Below are positions 1 through 5,782 of a DNA stretch of 5,859 nt, piece after piece. The notes under the pieces are model-generated. The model searched no databases. It saw only the letters and a list, made by a program, of their open reading frames with translations, and was not told the DNA's origin. This DNA is from Hydrogenophaga sp. (lineage in GTDB: Bacteria > Pseudomonadota > Gammaproteobacteria > Burkholderiales > Burkholderiaceae_C), in the NCBI GenBank assembly GCA_020047875.1, contig JAIFNE010000064.1, forward strand, positions 1 to 5,859. Direction: 5' to 3'. Made by a program: the position numbers and the translations under genes. How positions within the stretch are numbered: the stretch's first letter is position 1; the number at the start of each line of letters is the position of its first letter.

Positions 1-524
1 TCGCGCCCCGCCGCCATGGCTTCCAGCACCCGCGCAATCGCGATCTCTTGGTAGTAGCGCCCTTGCCAGGCGCCACCCTTGTCCTCGAACGGAATGGCGG
101 CGAAACGGTTGCGCCAGACGTTCAGCTCGGCGAACGTCAAAGCCCAAAGCTCGTCTGGGCTCGGATAGTTGGGCACCTCGCCTTCGGTGCCCGTCGTCAT
201 GTCCATGCCGTAAATCGCCTGGCCGTTGGTGGCGTAGGTGTGGCGCACCGCCAGCTTCGCGGCATAGCGCTTGGCCTGGCCCACCCCTTCGGTGTGGGGC
301 TTGTTCCATGCCTTGGCCTCGATCACGGCCAGCTTGGTGTTGCGGTAGACAAGCACGTAGTCGGCGATCTCGGCCTTGGCGCGCGCGCCCTTTGCGCCAC
401 TGCCCTGCAGACGGCCCAGCGTGATGCTGTGCTCGCGCAAAACGCGGCTGCCTTCCACCACGCCCCAGCCAGCGGCCTTGAGGGCGGGGTCGATGTGCTC
501 GGCGCGGGTTTCGGCTTCGTTCAT
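1..524 (-). CDS. hsdR: Type I restriction enzyme R subunit (HsdR), N-terminal part, cut by window edge
   Basis: HsdR is the ATP-driven translocase and endonuclease subunit of a type I restriction-modification complex; it works with HsdM and HsdS on unmethylated DNA. Only about 174 codons are present, covering the N-terminal nuclease domain. Numbering from the chosen start, visible motifs are Asp55 (in IADYVLVY), Glu69-x-Lys71 (in LAVIEAKAW), which form the PD-(D/E)xK core, and the QxxxY motif typical of type I nucleases (Gln83, Tyr87 in QAKRYA). The fragment ends in YYQEIAIARVLEAMAAGR, the segment that normally precedes the helicase Walker A motif, so the motor domains lie beyond position 1. 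An in-frame ATG exists at 536, but its AAGGG directly abuts it. I prefer the ATG at 524 because the family usually begins MNEAETRAEHIDP and because the relic at 3960-4055 starts at exactly this point. It lies about 50 nt downstream of the toxin gene. The family call is firm; the start is less so. Confidence 0.93.
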   Translation of the reverse strand, partial: MNEAETRAEHIDPALKAAGWGVVEGSRVLREHSITLGRLQGSGAKGARAKAEIADYVLVYRNTKLAVIEAKAWNKPHTEGVGQAKRYAAKLAVRHTYATNGQAIYGMDMTTGTEGEVPNYPSPDELWALTFAELNVWRNRFAAIPFEDKGGAWQGRYYQEIAIARVLEAMAAGR

Positions 525-574
525 CTTGTTGTTCATCCCTTGGGTCGGTCACTCAGGCGCCGAGTGGTGGTCGC

Positions 575-892
575 TCAGTGGTAATCATCTTCGCGCTGGT
601 GTCGCACCGCGCCAATGATGACCGAGTCGTTGCCCACAATTTCAAACAAAGCCACGTGGCCCGAGCGGCCAAACGGAATGACCAGCTCGCGCACAAACGG
701 GCTGCTGCCCGCCTTGCGGCAGGCAAACGGCGAGGTCTGCAAAAAAACCAAGGCATCTTGAATGGCCTGCAGCGCGCGAGCGGGAATATCCAGATCGCCC
801 GTGTCGCTGTCCAGTTCGCGCTGCAGGGCGTGGTCAAACAGCTCTTCCAGATCCTGCGCCGCCGCCTCGCTGAACGTGACCCCGAAACTCAT
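575..892 (-). CDS. RelE/ParE-family toxin of a type II toxin-antitoxin pair
   Basis: The predicted protein is 105 aa, the normal size for the RelE/ParE fold. It opens with VTFSEAAAQDLEELFDHA, the N-terminal strand and helix of the ParE superfamily, and ends with RELVIPFGRSGHVALFEIV followed by VIIGAVRHQREDDYH, matching the conserved RxLxxPFGxxGYVxLFEI and AVRHxREDxY pattern of plasmid-stabilisation toxins. RelE members cleave mRNA on the ribosome and ParE members poison DNA gyrase; the sequence does not show which target applies, though this subgroup is usually annotated ParE-like. Its ATG overlaps the antitoxin TGA as ATGA (889-892), indicating translational coupling. No frameshift or truncation is seen. 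It is the last gene before hsdR, with about 38-50 nt between them depending on the hsdR start, so hsdR is probably co-transcribed with it. Confidence 0.87.
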   Translation of the reverse strand: MSFGVTFSEAAAQDLEELFDHALQRELDSDTGDLDIPARALQAIQDALVFLQTSPFACRKAGSSPFVRELVIPFGRSGHVALFEIVGNDSVIIGAVRHQREDDYH

Positions 893-1170
893 CGGGTGCG
901 CCGAGCCTGGGTCTGGCGCGCTGCTTGCAGCTTGGCCTCCAGCCGGGCCAGTACCTCCTGCGCCGCCACGCCACCGCCTGTGCGCTGCGTGTCCTGAATT
1001 GCCACCATTCCCCGGCGCACAAATTCGGCCTGGTGCTTGCGCTTTTCCACCAAGCCGCGCACGGCGCTCTCCACCAACTGCGACAGCGTCTCACCCGGCG
1101 CCAACACACTCTCCAGCTCTTGCCGAAAGTCGGGCGCCACACGAACAGGGGGAAGGGTTGCGGTTTTCAT
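889..1170 (-). CDS. YlcI/YnfO-like antitoxin partner of the RelE/ParE toxin
   Basis: The predicted protein is 93 aa. Its N-terminal part reads TATLPPVRVAPDFRQELESV and then GETLSQLVESAVRGLVEKRK, resembling the ribbon-helix-helix-like start of YlcI/YnfO-family proteins: a short beta strand (about residues 4-11) followed by two helices. The C-terminal half (about 55-93) is helical and charged (EVLARLEAKLQAARQ), as expected for the part that wraps the toxin. The role is to neutralise the downstream toxin and, by analogy with other type II antitoxins, to repress its own operon by DNA binding. Both roles are inferred from family and position. The 4-nt ATGA overlap with the toxin start supports the pairing. 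The start ATG at 1170-1168 lacks a strong Shine-Dalgarno sequence; no better in-frame start was seen. Confidence 0.8.
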   Translation of the reverse strand: MKTATLPPVRVAPDFRQELESVLAPGETLSQLVESAVRGLVEKRKHQAEFVRRGMVAIQDTQRTGGGVAAQEVLARLEAKLQAARQTQARRTR

Positions 1171-1181
1171 GGAGTCAGTGT

Positions 1182-1200
1182 ATTGCAGGTGCGATGCATT
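1182..1200. promoter_or_regulatory. Possible operator of the toxin-antitoxin operon
   Basis: Just upstream of the antitoxin start there is an imperfect inverted repeat. TGCA half-sites are flanked by A/T and separated by 7 nt (ATTGCA, GGTGCGA, TGCATT on the plus strand). Type II antitoxins commonly bind such palindromes to autoregulate. The arms are short and the 60-nt spacer (1171-1230) shows no convincing -35/-10 pair, so this is a weak candidate. Confidence 0.2.
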
Positions 1201-1230
1201 CTCCCGGTATTTCAGGATGAACGCCGGTCT

Positions 1231-1473
1231 TCAGCCGGGCTCCTTTTTCCCGCCCACGGCTTTGCGCTGGGCGGTTGGCGCCAGGTAGTTCTCGCCCGTC
1301 ACGACCGAGCGGCCGGTCTGGTCTTCCAGCTGGCGGCGCGCCTGCTTGGCAATGCGCCCGCCCACCACAGCGGCACCTTCGTTTTCCTTCAGCCCGGTGG
1401 CCTGCTGCGTTTCGGCCACCTGCCGGGTGGACAGCTCGGCCAGCGCGGTGAAGATCAGCTCCGCTTCGCTCAT
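1231..1473 (-). CDS. C-terminal domain of a DinD/Bro-like protein, now a separate ORF
   Basis: The 80-aa product starts MSEAELIFTALAELSTRQVA and continues through AKQARRQLEDQTGRSVVTGE. This corresponds to the C-terminal domain of DinD-like proteins: in E. coli DinD a similar helical segment follows the motif DHM, with a GRKVRQTIQELGG-like region after it. In intact relatives this domain directly follows LRDHMS, which is where the upstream ORF still has LRDHMS before it runs into foreign sequence. The ORF has a strong GGAGG at 1480-1484, 6 nt from the ATG, and its ATG overlaps the upstream stop as ATGA (1470-1473), so it may be efficiently translated by coupling. No catalytic motif is seen and the function is unknown. 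It may complement the N-terminal half in trans or simply be the tail of a broken gene. Confidence 0.72.
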   Translation of the reverse strand: MSEAELIFTALAELSTRQVAETQQATGLKENEGAAVVGGRIAKQARRQLEDQTGRSVVTGENYLAPTAQRKAVGGKKEPG

Positions 1474-2147
1474 AGGAAACCTCCGCCCTGCGGGCTGCGG
1501 TGCGAGCTGGCTTGGGAGCGGCCCGGCGCTGCGCTCATGTGGTCGCGCAGGTTGTGCGTCTTCAGGCCCTTGAGCGCCTTGTGCTCCCGCACATTCACGC
1601 CCGCCCACTCCTGGTGAATGATGCTGGTGAGAATGGCGAATTCCTGCCCGCTTTTCACACCGTGCTCGGTCCAGTAATCGGTCAGCTTGTTGCGGGTTTC
1701 CTGGCCCGTCATGCGCTGCTGAATCCACTTGTCGCTGCGGCCGTGTTGTTGCCAGGTCTCGCGGGCGCGGTCGAGCGAGAGCGCCGGGTCGGCCATCTCC
1801 TGCATGCGCTCGTGGCCCACCTTGGCCAGCCAAAGCTTGATCGGCTCGGCCTTGGGGCTGGGCACCGACTGCACCAGCCGCAGCAGCGTCTGGGCAGTGG
1901 CCACGTCGGTGAGGCGCTGCTTGCCGTCTGAAGCGGGCAATTTCAACTGTACGATTTCTGCGTACGGTTGTTCCGATCCCGCTTCCTGCCGCAGCCTGCG
2001 CTTCAGGTCAGACCAGTAGCGCCGAGGGTTGTCGCTGCCGCTGAGCACCTGCACCACATCAATCACCGAAAACCACCACGTCTCGGTGGCGTCGTCGTAC
2101 ACCCGCCGGATGCCTTCACCGTCGAAATAGGATGGCTGAATGGACAT
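1470..2147 (-). CDS. Bro-N / DinD-like antirepressor-type protein, N-terminal part, interrupted
   Basis: The 225-aa product begins with a Bro-N-like domain (about residues 1-110): WWFSVIDVVQVLSGSDNPRR at 24-43, then KRRLRQE and KQRLTDVATAQTLLRLVQSV. Bro-N domains occur in phage antirepressors and bind DNA. The middle (about 115-204: LWLAKVGHERMQEMADPA, WIQQRMTGQETRNKLTDYW, EFAILTSIIHQEWAG, HKALKGLKTHNLRDHMS) matches the DinD/antirepressor type often found among accessory genes of type I restriction loci. The last 20 residues are rich in Ala, Ser, Gly and Arg and look like translated noncoding DNA introduced by a 65-bp insertion. Without it the gene would encode about 283 aa, close to E. coli DinD (274 aa). 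DinD is SOS-induced and acts on RecA filaments; that role is not transferable here with confidence. The start lacks an obvious strong ribosome binding site. Confidence 0.78.
   Translation of the reverse strand: MSIQPSYFDGEGIRRVYDDATETWWFSVIDVVQVLSGSDNPRRYWSDLKRRLRQEAGSEQPYAEIVQLKLPASDGKQRLTDVATAQTLLRLVQSVPSPKAEPIKLWLAKVGHERMQEMADPALSLDRARETWQQHGRSDKWIQQRMTGQETRNKLTDYWTEHGVKSGQEFAILTSIIHQEWAGVNVREHKALKGLKTHNLRDHMSAAPGRSQASSHRSPQGGGFL
1473..1538. repeat. 65-bp insertion flanked by a short direct repeat, splitting the DinD/Bro-like gene
   Basis: On the minus strand, ATGAGCGCAGCG begins at 1538 and ATGAGCGAAGCG begins at 1473, 11 of 12 bases identical and 65 bp apart. The protein reads LRDHMS up to the first copy and MSEAEL from the second, whereas an uninterrupted family member reads LRDHMSEAEL. 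Removing 65 bp restores one frame, and because 65 is not a multiple of 3 its presence shifts the frame. The insert is GC-rich and holds a small hairpin (GCCC-tgc-GGGC, 1485-1495). No insertion-sequence ends are recognisable. The repeat could be a target duplication or the trace of slippage. Confidence 0.65.
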
Positions 2148-2149
2148 GG

Positions 2150-2169
2150 AATCAAAACCCGATCAAGAA
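2150..2169. repeat. 20-bp direct repeat, copy 1, adjoining the Bro-like start codon
   Basis: AATCAAAACCCGATCAAGAA lies 2 nt upstream of the start of the Bro-like gene (2147). It matches copy 2 at 2247-2266 in 18 of 20 positions, in the same orientation, with 97 nt between equivalent positions. This placement would suit an operator, but no function is shown. Confidence 0.6.
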
Positions 2170-2243
2170 AGTGTCAGCACCCAGAGCGCTGTAAGTTGTT
2201 GATTTTCATCACCTTCAAGATGCACTTCCCTTTAAACGCAGCC

Positions 2244-2291
2244 AAAAATCAAAAACCGATCAAGAGAACAAGTTGCGCCAAAGGCTTGCTC
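2244..2291 (-). terminator. Weak candidate intrinsic terminator after the PIN-like gene
   Basis: Read on the minus strand, GAGCAAG (2291-2285) can pair with CTTGTTC (2272-2266), a 7-bp stem with one G-U pair and a 12-nt loop, about 6 nt after the PIN-like stop codon. T-runs follow at 2255-2251 and 2248-2244, but 10 or more bases separate the stem from the first run, and the stem is not GC-rich. It is at best an inefficient terminator. Confidence 0.25.
2247..2266. repeat. 20-bp direct repeat, copy 2, in the spacer downstream of the PIN-like gene
   Basis: AATCAAAAACCGATCAAGAG differs from copy 1 only at the 9th and last base. The 150-nt spacer between the PIN-like gene stop and the Bro-like start (2148-2297) is the only gap over about 60 nt in the window and is more AT-rich than the surrounding genes. 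If there is an internal promoter, this is where it would be. I found no -35/-10 pair with good sequence and spacing. Confidence 0.55.
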
Positions 2292-2297
2292 GTTGGA

Positions 2298-2780
2298 CTA
2301 CCCGAACACCTGCTGTGACTTTTGGATGTACTCCAAGAAATTCAGGCTCGACACACCCACCGCAGGCATGTCGCAAACGGCAGGGATCTTGTATTTCCGA
2401 GCCTCTGCCTGGGCGCCGAACTGTCGCGCTTCGTTGGTGATCAACTCAGCCCCGTGCACCTTGGCCGCTGCAATGATGAACAGATCGTTTTCGTCCACGC
2501 CCTTCGGGTGGTACTGATCGTTCAGCACACCAATCGCCTGCTTGATGGCCATCGCCGTCATCACGACGGCCTCGCTCATGGGCAGTTTCAGCGCTTCGGC
2601 GTTCTTCAGCCACTGTGCACATTCGGGCAATTTGTGCCCGACCTCTTCCAGTGCCACCACCGGCATGGCCAGCTCATGCGTTTTCAACTCGCTGGCCAGC
2701 CAGCCCCACAGCCCGGGAAACTGAGCCGGCGGGTAGTTGTCCCAAGCGTAAATGATGGCTGAGGCGTCAAGCACCCGCAT
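2298..2780 (-). CDS. DUF4411 PIN-like domain protein (putative ribonuclease toxin)
   Basis: The 160-aa product is a PIN-like fold of the DUF4411 family: VLDASAIIYAWDNYPPAQFP at residues 3-22 is the family signature. Candidate metal-binding acidic residues are Asp5, Glu45/Glu46 (in VVALEEVGHKL), Asp96/Asp99 (in VDENDLFIIAAAKVHGAELI) and Glu117 in LITNEA, where many PIN proteins have Asp. PIN enzymes are Mg-dependent nucleases, mostly cutting RNA, and are often toxins. An upstream in-frame ATG exists at 2810, but the family starts at MRVLD, so ATG 2780 is chosen. This gives a 14-nt overlap with the end of the HTH-ImmA gene. The adjacent order HTH-ImmA then DUF4411 is a recurrent pairing as I recall it, consistent with regulator or antitoxin plus toxin. 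Whether it cuts RNA, and what controls it, is inference. Confidence 0.85.
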   Translation of the reverse strand: MRVLDASAIIYAWDNYPPAQFPGLWGWLASELKTHELAMPVVALEEVGHKLPECAQWLKNAEALKLPMSEAVVMTAMAIKQAIGVLNDQYHPKGVDENDLFIIAAAKVHGAELITNEARQFGAQAEARKYKIPAVCDMPAVGVSSLNFLEYIQKSQQVFG

Positions 2781-3921
2781 AGTGCCGCTCCAGCTCATGC
2801 ACGTCGGCAATCTTCAAGCCGTCCAGGTAGCCACTGGCCTTGGACAGCGTGATACGCCGAGCGCTGAGGGAGTTCAGCACTGTGCGCACATACCGATCAC
2901 CAAAAATATGTTTTGGCTCGCGATGCCGGTACATGCGCGTGCCCCCCTCGTCTTTCATATTCTTGCCTGTTGCCAGACTCCAAGCTCTGTAGGCCTGGTA
3001 GGTAGTCTGCGGCAAACGCCCCACCGCCAGCAGGCGGCGCAAAATCACCTCGGTGCTCACACCCCAAGCCTTGCACTGGGGTTTGAGCCATTCATTGAAC
3101 TCGGACACCTCCGCTGGCCGCTCAGCGTCATGGATGCTGGTCAGGAAATGATCAGGCACCAACACCAGCCCAGCAAACAGGTTGGCTTCTTGTTCACGAC
3201 CTTGGGTGGAACTCAAGTCCGCCTCGTCGTCGATCCAGCTTGTTTGATGGAGCAGCACATGGGCCAGCTCGTGCATCAACGTGAAGACCTGTGGCGCGTC
3301 CGTGGCCATCTTCTTCACCACGATGACGGGGCACTGTTCGTCGAAAAGCGCAAAGCCCGCCACGGGGCTTTCTTTGGCTATCTGCCAGGGACCGTTGTAA
3401 CCGTTGGTGCGGAAAACCAGAATGCCTTTGGCCTCCACCGCCTTGCGGTAGCTTTCAAAATCGTTCTTGTCTTCGCTCAGCGCCAGCCAAGCCCTTGCGG
3501 CTTTGGCTGCTGCAGCCACATTGCCCGTTGGCAATGCTGGTGCTTGAAACGGTGCCCACAGCGCATCGTCCAGGTCTTCGCGCAGGCTGAGGAACAAAGC
3601 CCGTTGGCGCTCCACCCGTTCGATCAACAAACGCAAGCGCTGCGAGAGTTCTGGCTTTTGTTGCGCCAAGGTGCGGAACTGCGGGGTGTGTACCCGCTCG
3701 GCCACTGCCGGACCGAGCTCCAAAAAGAACAACACGCCACGCCCAAAATGTTCGGCCACCTTGCGCAACTGGTTGAACGTGAGGCCCGCTTCGCCCGACC
3801 AAAACGCCGTCCAACGGTCAGCAGACATATCCAATACGCCCGCAAGTACCTCTGGCTCCATGCCTTGCTCGGCACAGCACCAAGAAATGCGCTCGCGGTT
3901 AACGGCCTGGATGCGATCCAT
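2767..3921 (-). CDS. HTH (XRE-like) plus ImmA/IrrE zinc-metallopeptidase domain protein
   Basis: The 384-aa product has three parts. Residues about 1-70 form a helix-turn-helix-like domain (RISWCCAEQGMEPEVLAGVL, then GLTFNQLRKVAEHFGRGVLF). Residues about 165-260 are an ImmA/IrrE (COG2856, DUF955) domain with zinc motif HELAH at about 217-221, preceded by QVFTLM, and REQEANLFAG with the likely third ligand near Glu245. A C-terminal region (about 326-384, RHREPKHIFGDRYVRTVL) is conserved with DUF4411-linked relatives as I recall them. ImmA cleaves a repressor to induce mobile genes; here the protein may sense a signal and release its PIN-like partner. In-frame starts at 3960 (ATG) and 3963 (GTG) add 13-14 residues. 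I prefer ATG 3921 because relatives begin with a MxRIxAVN motif, but the 3960 ATG overlaps the stop of the preceding relic (TGATG) and could be used through coupling. Confidence 0.88.
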   Translation of the reverse strand: MDRIQAVNRERISWCCAEQGMEPEVLAGVLDMSADRWTAFWSGEAGLTFNQLRKVAEHFGRGVLFFLELGPAVAERVHTPQFRTLAQQKPELSQRLRLLIERVERQRALFLSLREDLDDALWAPFQAPALPTGNVAAAAKAARAWLALSEDKNDFESYRKAVEAKGILVFRTNGYNGPWQIAKESPVAGFALFDEQCPVIVVKKMATDAPQVFTLMHELAHVLLHQTSWIDDEADLSSTQGREQEANLFAGLVLVPDHFLTSIHDAERPAEVSEFNEWLKPQCKAWGVSTEVILRRLLAVGRLPQTTYQAYRAWSLATGKNMKDEGGTRMYRHREPKHIFGDRYVRTVLNSLSARRITLSKASGYLDGLKIADVHELERHYAGA

Positions 3922-3959
3922 TCGGGCATTCTGCCATGGCAGTGTGGGGACCCCACCCA

Positions 3960-4055
3960 TCACAGTTGGCCGCTGAAGGCCTGATGCAGCAGGGATTTTT
4001 TGAGTTCAGGCGGTTCGGGGTCGATGTGATCGGCGGGGGTTTCGGCTCCGTTCAT
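3960..4055 (-). pseudogene. 31-codon hybrid relic: hsdR start joined to hsdS end
   Basis: An ORF starting 5 nt after the stop of the DUF262 gene encodes 31 residues: MNGAETPADHIDP followed by EPPELKKSLLHQAFSGQL. The first 13 residues match the start of this window's own HsdR (MNEAETRAEHIDP); at DNA level 4016-4055 matches 485-524 at 37 of 40 bases. The last part matches the usual HsdS C-terminus (SLLxxAFSGQL), and 3970-3982 is identical over 13 bp to the hsdS end at 5847-5859. It looks like a recombination scar carrying both ends of a type I locus in reversed order. The stop codon overlaps an in-frame ATG of the next gene as TGATG. It is too short for a domain. It could still act as a leader for coupling. 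Confidence 0.75.
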
Positions 4056-4060
4056 GTCAA

Positions 4061-5758
4061 TCACTCGAAATCGGCACGCCACACATGCGCTGCTCGCCTG
4101 GCCATGCATTCTTGGCGCAGCGCCAAAGTGGCGGGAGACCAGTCGGCTTGATCCGCCTGACCCAGCGCCTTGGCTGACACGTATAGGCTTTGTTCAAACT
4201 GGGATCGTTTGTTTTCAAAGCTGCGGTTTTGGCATTGCCGGTTGATGGACGACTCCAGCAGCACGAGGTTGCCCAAACGGTAGATGAAATCTTTCTGTCG
4301 ATCCGGGTTGAAGGACTCGTCCCATTGCGCCGAGGGGTTCTCGGGCAGGATGTGTTCGATGGTTCCGGGGTCGCTTTCCCAATCGTGTCGCGTGCCAGAG
4401 GCATCGGACTCCAGTTCGCACAGCAGGTACTTCACCACTTTTTTGCGACGCGTGGTGTCCATTTCCCTGTGCGAAAAATCGCGGACAAACTTTTCATCGT
4501 CAACGTAAATGCTCCGCAGTAGCGCAAAGACCTCTGCAGGCATGCGGATAGTGCCATCCAGCAGCGCTTTGGCGGCGCGGTGATAGACCGGCTCCAGCTC
4601 GTTGGTGTTCAAGCTGCCAATGACGGTGTAGCGCACCGACAGCACACAAAGCAGCTTGAGCACACGGGTAAAGTCGTCCGCACCCATGGTTTCCCAAGCG
4701 GCAAACACCAAAGGCATGTGCTGGCGCACGCCAAACAAACGCAAATCGCGCACATAGGCTTTGGCTGCCGGGCGGTCCAGCCAAAACTCATGCGCGGTGT
4801 CGTCCATGGCGGCGAACAAGTCGGCGCGTTGCTCCAGGGCGTCCATCAAGGCAAACACATCGGCAGGCGTTTCAACTTCTTCGCGCACCTGCTTGAACAG
4901 GCGCTGCTTGCGAATCTGCGGATACCGGCACAACAGGTGGTAACGCAAAAAATCCGGAAAGCGCTCGTGCTTGACCTTGCCGATCATCTGGCGCCATCGC
5001 CGCTGCAGCGCATCCAGATCGGCGCGCACACGCACCCGAGAGAACAGGAAGTTCTTCAGCAAATCGGTGGAGGACAGTTCCAGGCCACGGGCGTTGAGGG
5101 TTTCAAACACCGTGTAGGCGCTGATGTCGTCTTCCACCGTGATCAAGATGAACAACAGTTGCCGCGCCACCGTGTCGGACAGCAGGCGTGCCAGCGCCTC
5201 GCCCTCCAGACCAGAGTCCAGCAGCCGCTTCTGAAACCACCCAAAACACTCCCACAGCGTGCGGTTGGACTTGGGCAGTCCGCGCGGGTTGCTCGGCGTG
5301 CGCAGCTGCACCAAGTAGTCTTGGTAAAAGCCGTCATCGGTGTCGTTCAGAAAAAGCTTGCTGCTTTGCAGTAGGGAAGCGGGGTCTTTTTCTCCGATGA
5401 ACCGCTTGCGCAGCTCGGATGCGCGCTCGGCATTGGCTGCTTTTGTGGCTGCATCACCGGGCAATTGCTGCAGGCGGTCAATCACCGCCAAGGCCAGCAC
5501 GCTCAGCGTGGCCACCCGCTGCTGCCCGTCGATGACTTGAAATTCGCGGTCAGACGTGGCCTCGACCACCAAAGCCCCCATGTAGTGAAAGCTGCCGGGC
5601 GCACTCAGCAGCTCCAGAATGTCGTTCCACAGGTCTTCCCACTGCTCTTCCTCCCAGGCGTAGTCGCGTTGAAACGAAGGCACGCGGTACTTCTTGCCGT
5701 TGCCGATCAGTTCCAGAAAGGTGACGTCTTGGGTCTTTAGGAGGTTGCTTTTGGCCAT
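4061..5758 (-). CDS. DUF262/DUF1524 (GmrSD/BrxU-like) nuclease
   Basis: The 565-aa product joins an N-terminal DUF262 (GmrS-like) and a C-terminal DUF1524 (GmrD-like, His-Me finger) domain. DUF262 hallmarks are YRVPSFQRDYAW at 24-35, VIDGQQRVATL at 75-85 (the DGQQR nucleotide-handling motif) and FETLNARGLELSSTDLLKN at 218-236. DUF1524 hallmarks are TIEHILPENP at 466-475 with probable catalytic His469, GNLVLLESSINRQCQN at 496-511 with Asn506, and FENKRSQF at 514-521. Relatives include GmrSD, which cuts glucosylated hydroxymethylcytosine DNA, BrxU, and SspE, linked to phosphorothioation; the substrate here cannot be read from sequence. The gene begins 24 nt after the hsdS stop with GGAAG upstream, so it is probably co-translated with the hsd genes. 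All motifs are intact. It may restrict modified DNA that the type I enzyme ignores, which is inference. Confidence 0.93.
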   Translation of the reverse strand: MAKSNLLKTQDVTFLELIGNGKKYRVPSFQRDYAWEEEQWEDLWNDILELLSAPGSFHYMGALVVEATSDREFQVIDGQQRVATLSVLALAVIDRLQQLPGDAATKAANAERASELRKRFIGEKDPASLLQSSKLFLNDTDDGFYQDYLVQLRTPSNPRGLPKSNRTLWECFGWFQKRLLDSGLEGEALARLLSDTVARQLLFILITVEDDISAYTVFETLNARGLELSSTDLLKNFLFSRVRVRADLDALQRRWRQMIGKVKHERFPDFLRYHLLCRYPQIRKQRLFKQVREEVETPADVFALMDALEQRADLFAAMDDTAHEFWLDRPAAKAYVRDLRLFGVRQHMPLVFAAWETMGADDFTRVLKLLCVLSVRYTVIGSLNTNELEPVYHRAAKALLDGTIRMPAEVFALLRSIYVDDEKFVRDFSHREMDTTRRKKVVKYLLCELESDASGTRHDWESDPGTIEHILPENPSAQWDESFNPDRQKDFIYRLGNLVLLESSINRQCQNRSFENKRSQFEQSLYVSAKALGQADQADWSPATLALRQECMARRAAHVWRADFE

Positions 5759-5782
5759 GCCATGCTTCCGATGAAAGTGGGC

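Noticed and set aside
48..584. Plus-strand open frame opposite hsdR
   Set aside because: The minus strand contains the HsdR PD-(D/E)xK and QxxxY motifs in frame; the plus strand is a shadow.
1485..1495. GCCC-tgc-GGGC hairpin as a REP element or terminator
   Set aside because: The stem is 4 bp with no T-run and no match to a known REP pattern, and it lies in a GC-rich stretch where such pairs are common.
1470..1538. Programmed ribosomal frameshift joining the two DinD/Bro-like ORFs
   Set aside because: The two frames are separated by 65 bp of extra sequence with repeated edges, not by a slippery site; reinitiation at ATGA with a GGAGG is the better explanation.
3922..3963. GTG or ATG at 3963/3960 as the main start of the HTH-ImmA gene
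   Set aside because: The extra 13-14 residues derive from the scar and do not fit the usual MxRIxAVN start; kept only as a possible coupled start.
2752..3984. Long plus-strand open frame (410 codons) opposite the HTH-ImmA gene
   Set aside because: It is an antisense open frame caused by high GC and codon bias; its translation has no recognisable domain, while the minus strand carries HELAH and a conserved family pattern.
4580..5374. Plus-strand open frame of 264 codons opposite the DUF262 gene
   Set aside because: The minus strand here holds conserved DUF262 sequence such as FETLNARG; the plus-strand product is His/Gln-rich and resembles nothing.
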